From: Lachnospiraceae bacterium
GTDB taxonomy: Bacteria > Bacillota > Clostridia > Lachnospirales > Lachnospiraceae
Length of the DNA: 64,000 nucleotides
NCBI GenBank assembly: GCA_017469945.1
Contig: JAFUFI010000005.1
Coordinates: 1 to 64,000 of the forward strand
Reading direction: 5' to 3'
Part shown: one piece after another, positions 34,470 to 44,042 of the stretch
Layout: each line of letters begins with the position of its first letter
Position numbering within the stretch: the stretch's first letter is position 1
Notes under the pieces: model-generated
Told to the model about the DNA's origin: nothing
What the model saw: only the letters and a program-made list of their open reading frames with translations
Databases searched by the model: none
Position numbers and translations under genes: made by a program

Positions 34470-36896
34470 TTATCTGATCTCGTATTTGTCCTTAACATCA
34501 GCAGGCGGCTCGTAATCTCCAAGATATTCGTCGGCTTTTTCAATAAGCTCCCCGTAGGAAACTATGGGCACGCTGTAAGTTTGCGAATCCGGCGCGCGAA
34601 CGATCAAACAGTCCCCCTCCTGAGCGGCTATGGAATATGTGCGGCTTATCACATTAAAATCATTGTCCAGAATATACGAATAAACCGAAGCTGTAAGCAC
34701 ATATCCGCCAAGCTTTTCATAATACGTAAGGCTTGAGAGCATCGAATCCGAAATCGGCAGATTCTTTTTTACCTCAAAGCTCTCGGCGTCGATTATCTTG
34801 GTCGTCTTGTTTGAATACTGGGCGACGATATATTTATCATCATCCGAATAAAAGGCAGTATCCGCATTTTTAAGGCTCCATGACAGATTATCAGCCGACT
34901 CTATGGCCTCGCTCGCATCTTTTTCGTAAAAGAACTTCACTTCATATTCATCGCCGTTTTCTATCTTTTCCGCCGCAGTCTCCTCCTTGGAATATCTTGT
35001 AATATAACTCGCCTTGTCAAACCAGTAGTAAAGGTCTCCATTTTGATAAAGCGCACCAAGCAAGAATTCCGTCGGTATCAGTGAAAAGAAATTCTCATTC
35101 CACTCGCTTGTATAAGTTTCATTGCAGAAATAGACCTTGCCTTCCTGGGAAACGTAATACGCGTAGTCCTCCTCTTCATCCGGCCAAAACTCTATTATCG
35201 CCTTATCGGTATTGTAATAATTCTTTACGCCGCCCTGCTTCTTATCAAGGACAAGCATTATATACCTGTCGTAGACAAATACCATATTGTCGGAAACGCA
35301 GATATCAACTGCCAAAAATGAAGGCACATCCCTGATCCAGAGAGTTTCGCCCGTCAGGGTATCAATGGAATAGATTCTCGTAGAATCATTAAAGTTTCCC
35401 ATTCCCGGCATAGCGAAGATGATATTGTCCCCGTCAAGGATCGCACAAATATCCATCGGTGATTCTTTTGTGAAGGAGACGATAACCTTTCCGCTTGCTT
35501 CCTCCGCCATCAAAATGTCAATTTTGCCGGAATAATCCATAAATACCGCGATAAACCTTCCGTCATCAAAGTCCGCAGACATCATATCAAGATAGGATTC
35601 CTCAAAGACCTCGCTCACATTTATCTCGTAAGCAATCTCACCGGATTCATTTACTCCGTATAAAACATCTTCGCCGTAGAGCAGTGTGATCTGCCCGTCC
35701 TCAGAGGGCGAGATAAAAGATATTGAAGTTGATGTATCGATAGATTTGACCTCATCCCCAAGTACCCGGCGGTACTCGGCCTCGCCGTCAAGGACAGTTA
35801 TCACTCCGCTGCTTCCGCAAAAATCAGCATCAAATATGTTTCCCGCGTCCTCGGGGTCACCAGGCAAAAAATTAACCTGTGCGCCGTCACGGTCAAAGAC
35901 ATAAGCCTCAGTGCCTTCATTTATTAGCACGTACTTATTGTCGAAGGAAACCTTATACTCCCATGGCATCTCGGGTACATCATAGCTGCAGGCGGGATAG
36001 TAAGCGTCTCCGACACTATATATGTTCAAAGATTCATACAGCCTTTTCAGCGCACCCGCATTGTAGCCCTCTTCCTTATCCGGCAATACATCTCTTACAA
36101 CATAGGCCGCATCCTTCCGCCTTCCGCATCCAAGGAGAGTATCCGCTACCTGCGCCATAGCGCCGGCATATTTATCGTTTAGCTGAGCGTACTGCTCGGA
36201 GATCAGCGCATTCTGGCGGCTTATACGGATCAGCATAACCGTAGCAAATACAGCAAACAAAAGGACAGCGGCTCCGATGCTTCCAAAGACCGTCGCCATC
36301 TTTTTTATCTTTTGCTCTCTGTGGCGCTGACGAAGGTCGTCGTAATTCATCCCGAAGATAGCGGCGCAAAGCTTTAAAACCGCCGTATCCATCGCCTTTA
36401 AAATCTCTTTTTTATTCTCCCCTCTTGTATCAGCGGCAAGGGGCTCTATCTGCTTTTTCTCAAATCTGATATTGCCGTTTTCATCCTTCGTCTCTACCTG
36501 CTCGTAGGTAAGGATCTCCGGGAAAGAATTAAACGGCTCATCCTCAGCAAGGACAACAAGAATATGCTCCCTGTCGTGAGTCTGCAAAAATGTCTCTATT
36601 TCCTTTAAACACCATCTTGACTGCGGGTAGCGCGGCGTGCAGATTGTGATGAGAAAATCAGAGTTTGCAAGTGCATTGTTTATAGGATCGGAGAGATTAT
36701 CTGAAAGGGGCAGTTCATCCACATCTCTGAAGATACGATTTATCTTCGTCTTTCCGCTTTTTGCCTTGTTTTTAACGGACGCGGGCAGCTTAAAAGCCTC
36801 CAGCTTTTTGTGGAGTTTTTCCGCAACAAAACTATCAAGTTCGCTATGTCTGTAACTTATAAACGCGTCGTAGTGGACGCCCTGTAATTCCTCCAT
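34470..36896 (-). CDS. TIR-domain membrane protein with beta-propeller-like C-terminal part
   Basis: This is an 808-residue protein. Residues 7-115 form a TIR domain: YDAFISYRHSELDSFVAEKL, RIFRDVDELPL, DFLITICTPRYPQSRWCLKEI. The glutamate at 99 (in LKEIE) aligns with the catalytic glutamate of TIR NADases such as SARM1. A basic segment and one membrane helix (about 203-224) follow. The remaining 580 residues are strand-rich and Asp/Tyr-rich, with repeated segments that suggest a beta-propeller (WD40/PQQ-like). With the TIR part inside, the propeller would be outside. It sits between a glycosyltransferase gene (26 bp upstream) and pgm. The role could be signalling or defence; NADase activity is untested. 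Confidence 0.8.
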   Translation of the reverse strand: MEELQGVHYDAFISYRHSELDSFVAEKLHKKLEAFKLPASVKNKAKSGKTKINRIFRDVDELPLSDNLSDPINNALANSDFLITICTPRYPQSRWCLKEIETFLQTHDREHILVVLAEDEPFNSFPEILTYEQVETKDENGNIRFEKKQIEPLAADTRGENKKEILKAMDTAVLKLCAAIFGMNYDDLRQRHREQKIKKMATVFGSIGAAVLLFAVFATVMLIRISRQNALISEQYAQLNDKYAGAMAQVADTLLGCGRRKDAAYVVRDVLPDKEEGYNAGALKRLYESLNIYSVGDAYYPACSYDVPEMPWEYKVSFDNKYVLINEGTEAYVFDRDGAQVNFLPGDPEDAGNIFDADFCGSSGVITVLDGEAEYRRVLGDEVKSIDTSTSISFISPSEDGQITLLYGEDVLYGVNESGEIAYEINVSEVFEESYLDMMSADFDDGRFIAVFMDYSGKIDILMAEEASGKVIVSFTKESPMDICAILDGDNIIFAMPGMGNFNDSTRIYSIDTLTGETLWIRDVPSFLAVDICVSDNMVFVYDRYIMLVLDKKQGGVKNYYNTDKAIIEFWPDEEEDYAYYVSQEGKVYFCNETYTSEWNENFFSLIPTEFLLGALYQNGDLYYWFDKASYITRYSKEETAAEKIENGDEYEVKFFYEKDASEAIESADNLSWSLKNADTAFYSDDDKYIVAQYSNKTTKIIDAESFEVKKNLPISDSMLSSLTYYEKLGGYVLTASVYSYILDNDFNVISRTYSIAAQEGDCLIVRAPDSQTYSVPIVSYGELIEKADEYLGDYEPPADVKDKYEIR

Positions 36897-36922
36897 AACC
36901 TGCTCTCCTTTTACCCCGTAAA

Positions 36923-39082
36923 CTAAGCTTTGATCTCCCTTTTTAAATCCTTATAAAGCCGCTTTCCTGTTACAATATCGGTCATAACGATCCCGGCCCT
37001 CCAGCTCTTTCCTTCAAGTTCCTTGACGGGAAGGCGGAAATAAAAGCCGGAAAGTTCTATATGATCCTCACCGGGGAAGGCCGCTAAAATATCTTTTCTG
37101 TAAGTGGAGAAAAGTTCGTAGCGGCGGGTTTTTGTATTTTCAAGTACCAGACTCTTTTCGAACCTTCGGTTATCGCATCCTCTTACATACGCCCAGCCAT
37201 CAATCCAGATAAAGTCCTCGGCATCTTCCGTATTTCGAAGCTGGAGCTGTACGCGATCCAGCCTTGCTCTCACCATAAAGTTGTCCTTTAAAACAGGCTC
37301 ATCCTTTGCAAGAAGCTTTGAAAAGCTGCCGGTGTTTGTCGTGCAGTCCTTTGTAGCGGGCAGGTAGTCCGATGAATTGTCGATAAGATTCGGATTATAA
37401 AAAGGATCGAAGCCCTTTGCCCAGGGATGAGCGCTGTAGAGCTTTTCCTTCTCCGCAAGAAGACGATGGTACTTTTCTTCATTTCCTTCATCCATACCGC
37501 GGGTTAAAGATTCATAATGGTATAGCACAGCCCCGTTACACTGAACGCTCCTGTAGCCATGTTCAAAAAGCTTGAAGCAAAAATCAATGTCGTTATAAGC
37601 AACCTTTAAATCCTCGGACAGACCGCCTACTTCATCGAACTTTTTCTTTGAAACAAGGAGGCAGGCCGCGGTAACGCAGAGCATATTGTAATCAAGCGTG
37701 TTGCGGCCGAAATAATAGTTTTCGGAGTCTTCAAGGGCAAGTAATTTATGGGACGGTCCGACGGCAAGGTTTGTAACGCCGACATGCTGGATCTTATTTG
37801 TATTTGCATAAAGGAGCTTGGCTCCCACCGCGCCCACTTCATCTCTTACCGCGTAGGCAGCCATCTTAGAGAGCCATTTTCCTTCTATGATCTCCGTGTC
37901 GTCGTTTAAAAGAAGGAGAAGCTCTCCACTTGCAGCCTTTGCTCCTACATTGTTCATATACGAGAAATTAAAAGGCTTTGGATCGTAGATATACTTATAT
38001 CCGTACAAAGAGGCCATTTTCTCATATTCAGCCTTCTTTGCTTCTTCGCTTCCGTTATCAACTACGATGATTTCAAGTCTATCCATTGGATATTCTGATC
38101 TTTCTCTGAGAGAAGATACGCAGGTTTTTAAAACCTCCGGATGGTCCTTTGTGGGGATGATGACAGAAACCGTGGGGAAGGACTCGAGGTCTTGGTTTTC
38201 TAATATATCTGCAGTTTGAACATCCGCCTGCCTCTCAGAGCAGGCCACCGAACATTCAACATGAGTTCCTATGCAAGCTGCTACATCTTCCTCCGCCGAG
38301 CCCAAAACTCTGTGGCTTAAAATATGCGGAATGTGAAGCACATTCTTATAAAGATGGGCATGGAGCAGGCCTGAGTCAAACGCCGGCCCCGTGCAGGAAT
38401 CCTTGCCTAAATCGCTTTCGCCGCCTGCTGTGGCCGCATCCGGGCGATTATAGCCAAGCGTAAGTCCCCGTACAATATCAGCGATATCCCCAGAAGAAGG
38501 GGCATCAGCATAGCTAAAATTCGGGCAGACTTTTTCGAGTAAATCCTTTCTTACAAGGACCATCTCACCGAGATAGTTAAACTGCTCCAAAAGCTCCGGT
38601 GAAAAGTCAGGTTTAAAGAAAGGTTTCAGCCTCTTTCCGCCGCTTAATTCATCCTCATCGCCGTAGATGATAAAAGGAGCTGTGCAGGATTTTTTTTCCA
38701 GCGCTTCTCTTACCGCTTCCTTCCAGCCGGCAGAGGGAACGGCTTTTTCCGAAATAAGCAGAGCGTATTCATGCCCGCCAAAACTAATCGGCGTCTCATC
38801 AAAATTGCCGCCTTTTTTCTCCGATCTGCCTTTCGCGGGCTCTTCACAGCTTTCGCCTGCCTGCATCTTAGAGGCACGCCTTTCCCACTCATCGTTTCTT
38901 AAAAAGTATCCGTAAGGGTCCTTCCAATCCTCAAGTTCCCTGTCGTACTTTTCTATGCATTCCTTAAAAAAAGAATTCGAAGAGACCTTCTCACCCTTAG
39001 ATGAGAGGTCCCTTCGAAAGAGCTTTATATATGTTCTTGCGGCCGATTCACGGCCTTTTTTAATGATACTCTTTATTCCCAA
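36923..39082 (-). CDS. Family 2 glycosyltransferase, large
   Basis: The 719-residue protein has a poorly conserved N-terminal half with a GT2-like segment (YGDEDELSGGKRLKPFFKPD near 165). A clear GT2 domain follows from about 295 to 560 (VSVIIPTKDHPEVLKTCVSS, IIVVDNGSEE, LLLLNDDTEII, NDIDFCFKLFEHGY). The C-terminal 130 residues contain a strand-rich region (VRARLDRVQLQLRN) of unknown fold. It probably builds or extends the exported glycan. It lies 33 bp after the methyltransferase/kinase-like gene and 26 bp before the TIR gene, in one operon. Confidence 0.82.
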   Translation of the reverse strand: MGIKSIIKKGRESAARTYIKLFRRDLSSKGEKVSSNSFFKECIEKYDRELEDWKDPYGYFLRNDEWERRASKMQAGESCEEPAKGRSEKKGGNFDETPISFGGHEYALLISEKAVPSAGWKEAVREALEKKSCTAPFIIYGDEDELSGGKRLKPFFKPDFSPELLEQFNYLGEMVLVRKDLLEKVCPNFSYADAPSSGDIADIVRGLTLGYNRPDAATAGGESDLGKDSCTGPAFDSGLLHAHLYKNVLHIPHILSHRVLGSAEEDVAACIGTHVECSVACSERQADVQTADILENQDLESFPTVSVIIPTKDHPEVLKTCVSSLRERSEYPMDRLEIIVVDNGSEEAKKAEYEKMASLYGYKYIYDPKPFNFSYMNNVGAKAASGELLLLLNDDTEIIEGKWLSKMAAYAVRDEVGAVGAKLLYANTNKIQHVGVTNLAVGPSHKLLALEDSENYYFGRNTLDYNMLCVTAACLLVSKKKFDEVGGLSEDLKVAYNDIDFCFKLFEHGYRSVQCNGAVLYHYESLTRGMDEGNEEKYHRLLAEKEKLYSAHPWAKGFDPFYNPNLIDNSSDYLPATKDCTTNTGSFSKLLAKDEPVLKDNFMVRARLDRVQLQLRNTEDAEDFIWIDGWAYVRGCDNRRFEKSLVLENTKTRRYELFSTYRKDILAAFPGEDHIELSGFYFRLPVKELEGKSWRAGIVMTDIVTGKRLYKDLKREIKA

Positions 39083-39115
39083 ACCGTTTATTCCACCTGA
39101 TTTTACAAATATAGG

Positions 39116-41200
39116 TTAAAATCCGCTGAGTTTTCTTTTGATCTTTGAGCCCAGTCCCGCATCAGCGCTTTCCGCTAAAACCGCAGCGGCGATGTTCTCG
39201 GATATGGGGCTGATATCAAAGACAACTTTGAGGGTGTTTCCTTCGTGCATATCGGTGCTTCCCAATTTAATAGTAATACCCGGGTCTGCGCTTCCAAATA
39301 CAAAGATTCCTTCGCCTGCTTTAGCACCATTGGATATCATCTTAACCGAAGAAACATTAAGCTGCTTCTCCCCGACGGACATCTGTCTGATGCTCACAAC
39401 ACAAGGATAATCGCAAGGGTCTAGTCGTAAAGTCTTAACTCCGCTCTTAAGTTCAACGCTAAATCCCTCTCCGTCTCTCTCGGCGAAGTATGAATTACTT
39501 TCAGAAAAACCGTCTCCGAAATCGTAATAAACCTGGAGCTTTCCGCCCTTTGTAATCTCGGCTGTTCCGTTTTTCGAAATATCAACTATTTCATTTCCGA
39601 TTGACTCTCTTATCTCCCCAAGGGATCTGTAACCGCCGGTTACCTCCTTTTGGAAAGTACTCTCAGTTCTTTTAATCTCCTCAGCCTTTGTGGCGCTGAT
39701 TCCAAAGATCTCCAGAGCGTCAATCTTGTCCTCTATATTTCGTGAGCCGTTTTCAAGTTCGTAGCAATAAAGAGCTCTATAGGCGATCTCTCCGGCGGGC
39801 TTATCATCTTTTACGACCCACTCGTAATCGATGGCAGTCCATTTCTCTCCGTCAACAATTACATTGGAGAAAATAAGATCCATATCTGTTACGCCGGCGC
39901 CGTATCCGATCCTCTCGTAGAACTCTTTAAGCAGAGCTTTAAAACCTGTAAAATCTTTCTTTAAAAGTCTTTCATCCAGAAGCTCTTCTAAGCGTCTTCC
40001 CGTAAGGAAGGGAAAAGAAATCTCCTTTTCGTCAAGAGAAAGCTCGCAAGGACAGATATTAAGCTTGCTTCCCTCGTAGCGTTTTTTAAGAAGCTCGTAG
40101 TTTTCTGCAATCTTTTTTATATGCTCCTTCGCCTCGCTGCAAAGAGCTCTCTTTGTAACCGTCTTTATTGCCTCGCCACCGGCTATGCCCATGCGGGCCT
40201 CTCGTATCTCGGTAGCTATACTGCTCTCAGGCTTTCTGTCGTTGGAATAGCGGACGTAAACCGTATCCGTATCTTTTCCGAGAACAAGCATATAGGAATT
40301 GGAAAAGAGCGGGAACTGCCCCTCCCGTAAAATATTATCAAACGCTAATTTTTCGTTAAACAAAAGGAGCCTGTCGCGGTCGAAATTGCGGAGATTATCC
40401 TTAAGCTCACCCTCTTCGGGCAGACGCTTTTTTGAAAAAAGCGTATTCATAAATTTATAATCGGGATACGGATAGTACATAGTGCACTGATCCTTTGAAA
40501 ATCCGCACTTTTCGGCGATCTTTAAAAGACCGTTTTCAGTAAAGGTTCTCGCGGGAGAATCCCCGGGGTAATCCTCGATCCCCTCGAAGAACTTTCCTAC
40601 ATGGTCTTCTTTACAACCCGCAAAATACTTGAGTCCAAACTTATTCTCAATCGCGATAACGATCCTGCCGCCGGGGGCAAGATGCTTTTTTAAGATGTTT
40701 AAAAATGTCTCATAGGGATTGTCACCGCCGATATAAGCCTGTCCGTACTCGAACACACCGATGAGACAGATCAGCGAATAATCCGTAGAAAGATCCGGCT
40801 CGATATCCTGGAAGTTTCCTACGTGGATCGTTACATTATCGCAATTTTCATGGCGATATGCATTTATAAGGCTACGCTGTCTTGAAAGGTCTACGCAGTC
40901 AACGCTTCCCGCCTTTGCGGCGAGGGCGCCTGTGATCGCTCCGCATCCGCTTCCCACCTCAAGGACCTTATCTAAAGAGCTTATTGGAAGCCAGCTTACG
41001 ATGTTTTCCCTGATGGGAGATAGATGATATAAAAAAGGCCAGTTTGTGTGCTTTTCAATAACGTCTGCGTAGCTTGCGGCAGCGGGCCTTTTCTTTACTT
41101 TCTCAAGGATTTCTCCCTCGACCTCCCCGTCGCAGTATAGGTCGCTTCCCGCGTAATGAGTGTAATCAAGTTTTATTTTTCCGATTGTTTCGTTTTCCAT
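39116..41200 (-). CDS. Methyltransferase fused to a kinase-like domain (WbdD-like)
   Basis: The 694-residue protein has an N-terminal class I methyltransferase domain (VLEVGSGCGAITGALA, residues 79-94; ENKFGLKYFAG near 185). A central domain of about residues 300-480 resembles aminoglycoside-phosphotransferase-type kinases: TDMDLIFSNVIVDG (D441 and N446 of a catalytic loop) and AIDYEWV (D458 as metal ligand). A strand-rich tail follows. The order methyltransferase then kinase recalls WbdD, which caps polymannan O antigen for export by a Wzm/Wzt transporter. Wzt and Wzm genes lie next door, which supports a chain-terminator role. That function is inference. Confidence 0.72.
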   Translation of the reverse strand: MENETIGKIKLDYTHYAGSDLYCDGEVEGEILEKVKKRPAAASYADVIEKHTNWPFLYHLSPIRENIVSWLPISSLDKVLEVGSGCGAITGALAAKAGSVDCVDLSRQRSLINAYRHENCDNVTIHVGNFQDIEPDLSTDYSLICLIGVFEYGQAYIGGDNPYETFLNILKKHLAPGGRIVIAIENKFGLKYFAGCKEDHVGKFFEGIEDYPGDSPARTFTENGLLKIAEKCGFSKDQCTMYYPYPDYKFMNTLFSKKRLPEEGELKDNLRNFDRDRLLLFNEKLAFDNILREGQFPLFSNSYMLVLGKDTDTVYVRYSNDRKPESSIATEIREARMGIAGGEAIKTVTKRALCSEAKEHIKKIAENYELLKKRYEGSKLNICPCELSLDEKEISFPFLTGRRLEELLDERLLKKDFTGFKALLKEFYERIGYGAGVTDMDLIFSNVIVDGEKWTAIDYEWVVKDDKPAGEIAYRALYCYELENGSRNIEDKIDALEIFGISATKAEEIKRTESTFQKEVTGGYRSLGEIRESIGNEIVDISKNGTAEITKGGKLQVYYDFGDGFSESNSYFAERDGEGFSVELKSGVKTLRLDPCDYPCVVSIRQMSVGEKQLNVSSVKMISNGAKAGEGIFVFGSADPGITIKLGSTDMHEGNTLKVVFDISPISENIAAAVLAESADAGLGSKIKRKLSGF

Positions 41201-41221
41201 TCGGGTTATCCTTATTATCAG

Positions 41222-42547
41222 TTAATTTTTCGTAACTTCAACCTTCGAGAACATATCGTAGTAACCAACGGTGTCTTTATCGGAGACAACGGTTATATCG
41301 AGGCAATCGTAGAGCCTGTGGTATACCTCGAAGTCCGCGCCGGAAAAGCCGGTGCATCCAAGGGACAAAAGGTAATTGCCTCCCTGAAGAGACATAGTCT
41401 GGGTAAAGGTAACATCCATCTCCTCGCCCTTTTCACCACAGCCTGTATAAGCCTTTTCGTACATTGAGTTTGTACCCGTAATCTCAGTACCGCGCACATC
41501 CTTAACCGTAAAGGCAAAGATTGGTCCCGCGACATGGTCCTCAAACTTTATATGCATATGGATCGTAAATTCGGATCCCTTGATGATGGTAGAGGTACGG
41601 CGTCCGCCCTCGTCCGTAATATAGGCGTCGGTAATAAGCGCCTGGCGGGTTCCGTACTCGAGAGTATCGGGATTCATCATAGAAGCAGGCTTGGATGCAC
41701 CATCGGCAGAGGAATTTTCGCCTTCTTTTCCCCCGGCGCCCCCGCTTCCTGCGCCTTCACCTGTACCTGCCTTACCTTGGCCTTCGTCCTCGCCGTCAGC
41801 GTCATAGAGACCCACAAGTACTCTCTTATAGAGGTCTATCATCTCCTTCGGAGAGCCCTCGCCTAAGAGATTTCCCTTGTTAAGGAGATATACTCTGTCG
41901 CAGTACTTTGAGATACTTGAAAGATCGTGGCTTACAAAAACGATGGTCTTTCCCTTTCTCTTAAACTCCTCGAACTTCGCGTAGCACTTTGCCTGGAAGA
42001 ATACGTCTCCGACAGAAAGCGCCTCGTCGACGATCAAGATCTCCGGGTCAATGTTTATCGCCACCGCAAAAGCAAGTCGCACGAACATACCGCTTGAGTA
42101 GGTCTTTACGGGCTGATATACATAGTCTCCGATATCTGCAAATTCAAGGATCTCAGGAAGCTTTTTCTCAATCTCCTCGTCCGAAAATCCCATCATCGTA
42201 GCGTTAAGATATACATTCTCAACACCGGTGTACTCCATATTAAATCCGGCTCCCAGTTCAAGAAGAGCAGAGATTCTTCCGTTTATATCAACCTCTCCCG
42301 AAGTCTGATAAAGAACACCGGTAATGATCTTAAGTATGGTCGATTTACCCGAACCATTGGTTCCTATAATTCCGACCGTTTCACCCTTTTTGATCTCAAG
42401 GTCGACACCCTTAAGGGCATAGTTAAGGGCCGGCTTTTTCTTCCCGCGAAGAAGTCCGAAGGCGTCAAAAAGCCTGTCCTTGGGCCTGTTGTAGAGCTTA
42501 TATACTTTTTTAACATCCTTTAGACGGATGGCAAAATCGTTATCCAT
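41222..42547 (-). CDS. wzt: Polysaccharide ABC exporter ATPase (Wzt-like) with C-terminal domain
   Basis: The 441-residue protein has an ABC domain (1-240): Walker A GTNGSGKST at 62-70, signature YSSGM at 150-154, Walker B LIVDEA at 171-176 and SHD with the switch histidine near 207. A Gly/Glu-rich linker (about 245-290) leads to a beta-sandwich C-terminal domain (about 300-441) like the Wzt-C module, which in O9a-type systems recognises the capped end of the glycan. It partners with Wzm encoded 74 bp upstream and with the methyltransferase/kinase gene 21 bp downstream. Confidence 0.9.
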   Translation of the reverse strand: MDNDFAIRLKDVKKVYKLYNRPKDRLFDAFGLLRGKKKPALNYALKGVDLEIKKGETVGIIGTNGSGKSTILKIITGVLYQTSGEVDINGRISALLELGAGFNMEYTGVENVYLNATMMGFSDEEIEKKLPEILEFADIGDYVYQPVKTYSSGMFVRLAFAVAINIDPEILIVDEALSVGDVFFQAKCYAKFEEFKRKGKTIVFVSHDLSSISKYCDRVYLLNKGNLLGEGSPKEMIDLYKRVLVGLYDADGEDEGQGKAGTGEGAGSGGAGGKEGENSSADGASKPASMMNPDTLEYGTRQALITDAYITDEGGRRTSTIIKGSEFTIHMHIKFEDHVAGPIFAFTVKDVRGTEITGTNSMYEKAYTGCGEKGEEMDVTFTQTMSLQGGNYLLSLGCTGFSGADFEVYHRLYDCLDITVVSDKDTVGYYDMFSKVEVTKN

Positions 42548-42621
42548 ATTTTATCCAATCGTAATCTTGTGGCTAAGGTCTTAACCCGCAGTTTTATATT
42601 GATCCTAAGATGCGTAATTTC

Positions 42622-43443
42622 TTATAAAACATCCGAGAAATGCACCCTGAGTCTCTTAAAAATCCTTGTTCCAAGGAACAAAAGAAGAGCCGCGAAGCAC
42701 CAAAAGTACAGCGTATACCAGCCGTGTTCAAAGAACCAGACCTTGCCGTATACCGACTCCCTGTATCCGTTTATTATATAAACAAGGGGATTGATCATCA
42801 GCACCTTCTTTACCGTCTCATTTCCGAAGGACGCAAGATCCCACATAATCGGCGTACCCCACATTAAAACCTGCAGGATGATCGTGATCAGCTGAGTAAG
42901 GTCTCTGAAAAATACGCAGACCGCACTGGTCGCATAGCTGATCCCCAGTATCAGTACAAAAATACAAAGGCTGTAGTAAAAAACCTGCAAGCTGTAAAAG
43001 CTTGGATAATACCCGTAGATCGAAGCCATAATAAGGAGGACTACGATAAAGAAAAGATGGGTAAATATCGCCGCAACCGCCCTTATTATAGGCAAAATAC
43101 TGATATTAAACACAACCTTTTTTACGAGATAATTGTACTCGATAAGACCGTTTGTACCCGTTGTTAGGCCTTCGTTAAAGAAAAACCAGGGAACAAGTCC
43201 CGCCGTAAGGAAGAGTACAAAAGGCACCTCGGAACCGCTTGAACGCTGGCTCGGGAAGATGAGTCCGAAGACAAGAAAATAAAGCACTACCGTAACGAGC
43301 GGCTGGACCATGCCCCAGACAACGCCCAGATAAGAACCCGCGTAGCGCTTTTTAAAATCATTCTTAGCAAGCTTCCAGATAAGCTTCCTGTTGCGGAAGC
43401 CCTCTGAAAATATATTTAACTTATTGTTTTTTAAGTTAGCCAT
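42622..43443 (-). CDS. wzm: Polysaccharide ABC exporter permease (Wzm/TagG-like)
   Basis: The 273-residue membrane protein has an amphipathic N-terminus (LIWKLAKNDFKKRYAGSYLG) and six hydrophobic segments, and ends with a family-typical tail (LYFWCFAALLLFLGTRIFKRLR). It is the ABC-2 permease that exports finished glycan on a polyprenyl carrier. Its ATG overlaps the rfbC stop codon by one base, so the two are coupled. Similar to Wzm of O antigen and TagG of teichoic acid; the substrate here is presumably a rhamnose- or fucose-containing polymer. Confidence 0.9.
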   Translation of the reverse strand: MANLKNNKLNIFSEGFRNRKLIWKLAKNDFKKRYAGSYLGVVWGMVQPLVTVVLYFLVFGLIFPSQRSSGSEVPFVLFLTAGLVPWFFFNEGLTTGTNGLIEYNYLVKKVVFNISILPIIRAVAAIFTHLFFIVVLLIMASIYGYYPSFYSLQVFYYSLCIFVLILGISYATSAVCVFFRDLTQLITIILQVLMWGTPIMWDLASFGNETVKKVLMINPLVYIINGYRESVYGKVWFFEHGWYTLYFWCFAALLLFLGTRIFKRLRVHFSDVL

Positions 43444-43991
43444 TAATCTAAATCCTTAATTCCACCCCATTTTGTATCACGCTCTGACAGGGTAAGTTCT
43501 ACACCGGGAACAAAAGGCCATTCAACTCCGATATCGGGATCGTTGTACATGATTCCGCCCTCGTCTCCGGGATGATAGAAATCCGTTACCTTATAGCAAA
43601 ATTCGGCATAATCGCTTACTACATAAAAGCCGTGTGCAAAGCCTTCGGGGATGAAAAACTGCTTGAAATTCTCGGCGGAAAGAAGCTCTCCGTGCCACTG
43701 TCCGTAGGTCTTTGAGCCCTTGCGGAGGTCAACTGCAACGTCAAAAACCTCTCCCTTTATAACCCTTACAAGCTTCGCCTGAGGGTGCTCGATCTGGAAG
43801 TGAAGTCCTCTTAAAACACCACCCTTTGAAGCGGACTGATTGTCCTGTACGAAGACGCGGTCAATGCCCGCGGCCTTCATATCATTGGCATTATAGCTTT
43901 CTACAAAATATCCTCTCTCGTCGCCAAATACCTGAGGGATGATGACTTTAAGTCCCTCGATCTTAGTATCTGTAACAATAAGTTTTCCCAT
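43443..43991 (-). CDS. rfbC: dTDP-4-dehydrorhamnose 3,5-epimerase
   Basis: The 182-residue protein has the cupin-fold motifs FGDERGYFVESYN, QSASKGGVLRGLHFQ and FAHGFYVVSDYAEFCYKVTDFY, with the catalytic histidine in RGLHFQ and tyrosine in CYKVTDFY. It epimerises the keto-sugar made by RfbB. With rfbA and rfbB the route reaches dTDP-4-keto-L-rhamnose. I do not see rfbD in the window, so the final reductase must lie elsewhere or the pathway ends in another sugar. Confidence 0.95.
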   Translation of the reverse strand: MGKLIVTDTKIEGLKVIIPQVFGDERGYFVESYNANDMKAAGIDRVFVQDNQSASKGGVLRGLHFQIEHPQAKLVRVIKGEVFDVAVDLRKGSKTYGQWHGELLSAENFKQFFIPEGFAHGFYVVSDYAEFCYKVTDFYHPGDEGGIMYNDPDIGVEWPFVPGVELTLSERDTKWGGIKDLD

Positions 43992-44042
43992 TTTCTATCC
44001 TCTTTATTTACTGAATAATTCTCAGTTTATTTCAAACCAAAA

